64,000 bases of DNA from Cynocephalus volans (Eukaryota; Chordata; Mammalia; Dermoptera; Cynocephalidae), in NCBI RefSeq assembly GCF_027409185.1, contig NC_084461.1:156670001-156734000 (forward strand). The letters are read 5' to 3'. The position numbers were made by a program, and so were the translations under genes. The notes under the pieces are model-generated. The model searched no databases, was not told where the DNA came from, and saw only the letters and a list, made by a program, of their open reading frames with translations. This document shows, piece by piece, positions 58,531 through 64,000 of this stretch (positions are counted from its first letter, which is position 1; every line of letters begins with the position of its first letter).

Positions 58531-59238
58531 TGAATCTAAATCCTAGATCATTCTATAATATCAAGTTTTGAGATTAAAAAGTGATAATTATTAATATTTT
58601 GCAACTTGACATTAAATTATGCTCATATACATCTTATGCATGTCAAATTTTAGGGATATGATTTCAAGCTTTTTTGAAACATATACTAGTATAGTGGCAG
58701 ATTTTGTCAAGCTGGGGGGGGTAGGGGGTGGGATGAGAAGGCCAAATTCTGGAATTACTTCTGGAAGACCAGTAAGATTTGCTGCCCTGTAGTATTTTTT
58801 ATAAAGAGGAAAACAAAAATACCTTAATATCTCCCTAAATGAGTTTTCTGCTTGGTTCTGAGCAGTGAAGTCACATTTAGGAAAAGTTTAATAAGGCCAC
58901 AGTGTTTTTTGTTTTTGTTGTAGTGGAATAAGTGTTAAATCAAAGAATAGATACTGGAACATGAATTTAATGAAAGATAATTTATTTGATTACTAGAAAA
59001 TAATTGTAGTACTTCAGAACCTTTTAAGCAAGCTCAAGCTCATCTCATTTATACTTTGCAAATGTCTTTTTAATACATCCTTCATGTTTCTAAATAATAG
59101 CTAACCTGTATTGAGACTGTACGCTTAACCTTCACAACCCAAGGGATTAAGCGTTATTTTTATTTCGAACTTTCCAGCAAAGCTCATCCACTTATTTCAT
59201 CTATTCTTAACTGCTTGGATAAAAAATATTGTGGGTTT

Positions 59239-59399
59239 GGGCCGGCCCCATGGCTCACTCGGGAGAGTGTGGCGCTGGTACTGCCAAGGCCGCGGGTTTG
59301 GATCCTATACAGGGATGGCTGGTGCACTCACTGGCTGAGCGTGGTGCTGACAACACCAAGCCGGGGGTTGTGATCCCCTTACCGGTCAAAAAAAAAAAT
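59239..59399 (+). mobile_element. CYN SINE dimer
   Basis: GGGCCGGCCCCATGGCTCAC start, linker CCTATACAGGGATGGCTGG, CCTTACCGGTC end plus A tail. Flanked by ATATTGTGGGTTT at 59226-59238 and 59400-59412. Confidence 0.92.
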
Positions 59400-59412
59400 A
59401 TATTGTGGGTTT

Positions 59413-60962
59413 CATTTTGGAAATGTTCATTCATGTGGTCTTTTAATGTAAGTTCAAATATTTGCACATAAAATATCCACACCTTGTGTACTATCATTTG
59501 GGTCCACATAGTCATCAAATATTTAAGAATTTACTATGTGGGTATGGTTCTGTCTTGATTCACACAGGCCTTTTGGTTTGACATCCAGTAATGGTCTAAA
59601 CCATTGGTTTCTAAGCTGATTCTAAATGAAAACTCTTCAAGGCATGTTAATAGTGTTCTTTTTAAAAAGTCCTTCCCCTATATGAAATTGTGAGGTTAAG
59701 ATTTCTTTTTTTCTAAAAGTAGGATCTTACAGAGCTTTTAAAAGATTGTATTGCAAATTTCCAAAAAAAAGGGTTTGGTGTGTAACATTTTCCAGTCTTA
59801 TTTGACCCCAAACGCTTTGTCCATAGAACAAAACTCAATGGAATGAGGGTTTTAATACTTAGTAAATGGTAAGTGCTGGTATTTAATTTTGAAATCAGTA
59901 ATTAAATGTGAATAGTAGAGAACTGAATGTAAGAGTTTTAGTTACAGATCAGAGCCTAGCCTTAACTTCCTGAACAGACTTCAAATTCCATTTCTCCTGC
60001 CACTGTCAGAAAAGGCATACTGCCTATTGCATAAAGCAAAGCAAAACTGTGTGTGTGGTAGGAAGGAAAGAACAAAGATCCCCTAGTTTTTATTGGGTTT
60101 CTCCCTGGGAATAACTGAAAACAATACTTAAAACATTTATCCTCCATAAGCTAGAACCAACAAGCCAGTTGGAATTTAGAGAGTACGTATTTAGCTCTCA
60201 ACTAAGATTTTATACCAACCCCCTGCAGCGTTTGTTAGTATAAACATGAGATATGTAAAGAGAAATACTTCTCAGGAAAGCAAAGTAATTACATCCTAGT
60301 TACCCAGTACCTATCTAAATAGTTGGATGAGACATCTGGTTGAAATACTATACTCCATCTATTGTTTGTGATACCTTCCTTAAGTCATACGTTAGCAAGA
60401 GATAGATCAGGGATCACAATATTTCAAAAGCTGGTTACACAAGTGATCAACATCCTCTTGTTTTCTGATTTAGAAGAGGAGGAAGTTAGACCAAGGCTGG
60501 AGTGGAAGAGGAGTATAGAATAGTTCACACACTCTCCCAATCTCCCCTATGTATTTTACTAGAGATTGATTGGGATTGGGGTATTTTTTTGCCGCAAAGG
60601 TAAATACTACCCTTCTCCCACTAATGCTGTCAGTCAATTACACTTTTGTGTAAATTGCAGTACTCTCCTAAATCTTTGGGAGGTCAATTCATGGTAGGGG
60701 AGTTATCTCTGAGGGGACAAGGAAGGAGGCAAAAGATGGAGCAAGGAATATTTCTCAGTAAGACAGATTTGGATGGACCTGCTCAGTGGGCCATTTGTGG
60801 TAGCAGTTGATGACATGAGACACTTGGTCCTGAGAGGTTAGAGGGAGAAGGAGGTGCCAAAGTTAATCTTTATATCCATTGCATCTATTTTGTCCAGTGC
60901 CATTTTAAGTCGCTTCAGATATCAGTAGCTCTGAATGTAAACTAGAGTTCTAAAGAGCAAGC
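59413..60962. other. Unassigned intronic sequence
   Basis: No exon or repeat named with confidence. Short frames lack any family resemblance. Confidence 0.4.
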
Positions 60963-61075
60963 CAGGACTGGCCGGTTATTAGCTCAGTTGGTTAGAGTGC
61001 TGCCTTATAACCCCAAGTTCATGGATTCAGATCCTTATACCAGCTGCTGAAAAAAAATTTTTTTAAATGCCTGTT
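60963..61075 (+). mobile_element. CYN SINE monomer
   Basis: GGACTGGCCGGTTATTAGCT to CCAGCTGCTGAAAAAAAA. Flanked by TAAAGAGCAAGC at 60951-60962 and 61076-61087. Confidence 0.92.
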
Positions 61076-61184
61076 TAAAGAGCAAGCTAGTTAGGAGAGA
61101 TTGCAGATTTTGCTAACCTTTATTAATAAACACTGTGTACCTGAATTGGTGTGGGGGGCTTTCACATAATTCTTTTAAAGACTC

Positions 61185-61300
61185 AATATTCTCAACTGAT
61201 AAATGGGTATGATGGCAATACCTGTCTCACGGGATTGTTGAAGAAAGTGCAGTGAAGATAGTTAGCATAGTTCTTGACACAGTGTAGGAATAAATGAGTA
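61185..61300 (+). mobile_element. MIR fragment
   Basis: 'ACTGATAAATGGGTATGATG' and 'CTTGACACAGTGTAGGAATA' resemble the 3' half of MIR. Confidence 0.5.
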
Positions 61301-61954
61301 ATAAACAGAAGTTGATTGTTAAGGTAAGGAGGAGCTAATTTATTCATTCAAAAGTTTCCTTCTGTATGCCAAGGCATTGCACTGGGTATTGGGAATATAG
61401 AAGTAAATAGGTTCTCTCCTCAAAAGAAAGTTGTTTTCTTTTAAAAAGAATTACAACCAGTTGAGTGCTAAAGAAATTACTTTGTGAGGAGCCTGAAACC
61501 TGACTGAGGTTGTTAAGGCTAACATTTTGTCTACTTCTCTGTTTTACCTCTTTCAGAAGTGCTGAGAGCCAAACATCATGTTATTGCTGAGGAAAAAATT
61601 AGTAGCAAAGCTAATGGAGTGTTTCCAGCCAAAAACTGCAATATTCTTTTTTTCTGCACAAAGCTGGCATTGCAGAACTCACACTGGCAATGAAATGGGA
61701 ATGAACATTGGCTTGAGACATGCTTAGCTTTTGACTCACATTGAAACTACCCCTATCCAATGTAAATTGGAATAGTCCTTCCAAAATGCATTTTGGCACT
61801 AAGTATCGTTTGGCACTTTAAAAATATGCATATTCCTTGGCCCAGAATTTTAACTGAATCCTAAGGAAAAAATCCTAAATACAGAGATGCTCTATAAACA
61901 GAGAGATGTTCATCAAAATACTGTTTTACAACAATCACAATAGTACGTTGAACT

Positions 61955-62190
61955 TTAAAAAAAAAAAGAACTGGGGTTATTAGAGGTGGGAAATGGGGAG
62001 GGAGAGGGGAGTTATGGAGAAATCGGTCAGGAGTCACAAAGATTGATTATGTCTTGTAAACACAAGTATACTAATTATCCTGATTGATCACATGTTGTAC
62101 ACAGGTATTGATATTCAAATCTATACCCCACAAATGTGTATAATCAATTGTTTCAATTTTTAAAAACTGTCAAAAAATAAAAATATTTTT
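61955..62190 (+). mobile_element. L1 3' end, sense
   Basis: 'CTAATTATCCTGATTGATCA' and 'CAAATCTATACCCCACAAAT' followed by an A-rich tail are L1 3'UTR wording of an older subfamily. Confidence 0.65.
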
Positions 62191-63059
62191 AAAATTACTA
62201 TTTTAATAGTGAAAAATTGGAAAAATTTTTCCAGTCTCCAATTGGGATATTGTATGACCATTGAAATGGTTATGAAGACTAATGCATAAAGGAATATTTG
62301 ATAATAAGGGTACAAAATTGTACATATCTAGGAGAGAGGAGTCTCACAGAGAAAATAGAGAATTTTCCCCAAACCTTGACTGTATGTAGTGATGTGGGAG
62401 GTGGGGTGGAAAAATTGTTTCCCAAGCTAGGAAAGAAAACACTAGAAGAGTCCTACAGAGATCAAAAGGCAAAGATGAATGGATTCTTCTCAAGATGCTT
62501 ACAGTCTAGAAAAGAAAAGCAAAGACCATTAACCAGTTCCCCCTGTAATTAAAAAAAAAATTTTTTTTTAAGTATTTGGAAAGGAGATTGAATCTAAACC
62601 CTAAACCTTTCATGGAGTAGGGAATTGGAAGGACATATACTAAAGTGTAAACCATTTGTATTAATAATGATTGGGACCACAGAGAAGCACACACACACAC
62701 CCCTGCACCACCACAACCCAATTCCCATTCATACAAAAACATGAGAGAAAACCCAAATAGTCAACCCTGTGTGGGTTACAAATGCAACTGTTTTCAGACA
62801 GTGCTCAATGAGTTCAGCATACTAGTCCATTTGACCATTTGGACAGATCACTAGAAGCCATCCTGCTGACTAGCACTGAGGTCAGGCAGTCTGTTTTCAC
62901 ATGATACATTTCACATGATGAAATAAATAAGAGTGTATTTGCTTGGCAGTGTTTCCACTTTTTCCCTGTTCTTTTTAAACACTTTTATTTTACCATAAAT
63001 AAATTTTTCTCACAAAGATAAATAAAATAATTTCAACGGTTCTTCTCATTCTTAGTAAG
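62191..63059. other. Unassigned intronic sequence
   Basis: No exon or repeat recognised. A short CA run lies near 62690. Confidence 0.4.
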
Positions 63060-63380
63060 TGACATTATCATCCCATTTGCTTAAGCTTGTGAGTTTACCT
63101 TAATATTTCTCTTCCACCCCACATATTTAATCTATCATCCATTCCTTTGGTTCTACCTCTCTCTAAAACATATGCCAAATGTATCTACTTCTTTACTTCT
63201 TCACTGCTATTACCCTAATCTAAGCCACGATTCTTTTCCCCTTAGACTTCTATATGGTCTCCTTGCTGGTGTCTTGCACTCTTTCATGCCCTCCACAATT
63301 AATTCTTCATATGCAGCTAGAATGACTTTTTAAAAAATGTACATATGGTCATGTCACTCTCACTGAATTTAGAATTAATG
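63060..63380 (+). mobile_element. L2-like LINE fragment
   Basis: 'CTATATGGTCTCCTTGCTGG' and 'AGAATGACTTTTTAAAAAAT' fit the L2 3' region in sense. The call is tentative. Confidence 0.55.
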
Positions 63381-63387
63381 CTGTGAT

Positions 63388-63594
63388 TTAGTGATTCTTA
63401 GCCCTTAGCTGTACATTAGAGTCACCTGGAAGTTCCTCTCCCCTACAGGAAAAAAATTACCACCTTCAGAGAATCTGATTAAATTGTAGGGGTGGAGGTC
63501 TAGATATCTGTAGGGTTGTTTTTGTTTTGTTTTGTTTTGTTTTTAAGTCCCCTCAAGTGCATCTGATACGCAGGTAAGATTGAGAAACACTGCT
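63388..63594 (+). mobile_element. MER5A-like DNA transposon (hAT-Charlie)
   Basis: 'GTACATTAGAGTCACCTGGA', 'AGAGAATCTGATTAAATTGT' and 'GATTGAGAAACACTG' match MER5A landmarks. A (GTTTT)n run has expanded inside it (63516-63542). Confidence 0.8.
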
Positions 63595-63689
63595 CTAGAT
63601 GAATGATCTGTCCCCTGTGTACTTCTCAGACATGATCTGCCAACTTGCCAAGCTTGTTCTGCCTCAGAGGTTTCCTTCCTCCCCCAGTT

Positions 63690-64000
63690 ATGTTTTGTTT
63701 TACTTTTTAAATAAACTTTTTATTTTAGAATAGATTTAGATTTAAAGAAAGTTGTGAATATAGTACAGAAAATTCCCGTATACCTCACACTCAGTCTTCC
63801 CAATAAACACCTTATGTTATTAGTATGGTACATTTGTCACAATTAATGAACCAATATTGATACATTACTATTAACTGAAGTCCATGCTTTATTTTGATTT
63901 TTTTAGTTTTTACCTAATGTCCTTTTTCTGTTCCAGGATCTCATGTAGGATACCACTTTACATTTAGTAGTCATGTCTTAGGTTCCTCTTGGCTATGGCA
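63690..64000 (-). mobile_element. Old L1 3'UTR, antisense, cut by the window edge
   Basis: 'GTACAGAAAATTCCCGTATA' and 'GGTACATTTGTCACAATTAA' are the same old L1 3' phrases seen at 8.3 and 39.8 kb. Confidence 0.75.

Larger units (their letters stand above)
21049..64000 (+). other. FAF2: FAF2 intron 1 (inferred, runs off the window)
   Basis: No exon encoding the continuation of the UBA domain was recognised downstream, so the remaining 43 kb is most simply intron 1. A long first intron is in keeping with the roughly 60-kb human gene as I recall it. A short exon could have been missed by eye. Repeats fill most of the stretch. The young full-length L1 lies antisense to the gene. Confidence 0.65.

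Noticed and set aside
21049..64000. Search for FAF2 exon 2 (rest of the UBA domain)
   Set aside because: No convincing acceptor-exon-donor encoding the expected continuation was seen by eye. A translated search would settle it.
1..64000. CRISPR arrays, operons or prokaryotic regulatory signals
   Set aside because: None seen. The repeat content is wholly mammalian, and short regular repeats are microsatellites or retrotransposon tails.

Overview
This is mammalian nuclear DNA with a single recognisable host exon and a dense cover of retrotransposons. The best clue to the species is a tRNA-Ile-derived SINE present about two dozen times, as monomers, as dimers of a 'GGCCGGCCCGTGGCTCACTC' half plus a 'GGCCAGTTAGCTCACTGGCT' half, and as fragments. 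It matches what I know of the CYN SINE family of colugos (Dermoptera), so the window is most likely from a flying lemur. That call rests on recognition, not on a search.

Layout. 1-20.2 kb is intergenic: old L1 pieces in both orientations, an ERV 3' end with polypurine tract and LTR (about 1.1-3.6 kb), MaLR- and MLT2-like LTRs, MER20, MIR, and many CYN SINEs. 20.25-21.3 kb is a CpG-rich promoter with several ETS-type sites and exon 1 of FAF2 (UBXD8). The exon starts at an ATG at 20986 and reaches a GT splice donor at 21049, after 21 codons. I did not find exon 2, so I treat 21.05-64 kb as FAF2 intron 1. That intron holds MIR and L2 pieces, an ERV locus with a remnant gag reading frame (28.4-33.6 kb), a long stretch of antisense old L1 (34.9-38.9 kb), and a nearly intact young L1 on the minus strand (40.2-47.0 kb). 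Further on are an L1 5'UTR-only insertion (49.6-51.2 kb), a 5'-inverted young L1 (53.8-54.9 kb), and L2/MIR/MER5A relics.

The full-length L1 is the main coding object. ORF2 spans exactly 1275 codons with one in-frame stop at codon 228. ORF1 is broken by one extra base in an A run near its 3' end. Apart from FAF2 exon 1 I see no active host gene. Most long open frames are in L1 or antisense to it.

The most interesting observations are retrotransposition outcomes. (1) A CYN dimer is joined head-on to the L1 5' end, and both lie inside one 13-bp target-site duplication, as expected of a template-switch chimera. (2) A 42-nt CYN 5' half, cut at the anticodon-loop position, has no A-tail but has perfect 13-bp duplications. 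(3) An L1 5'UTR-only insertion has its own 14-bp duplications and A-rich tail. (4) Two 112-bp gag-derived arms form a 97% identical inverted repeat.
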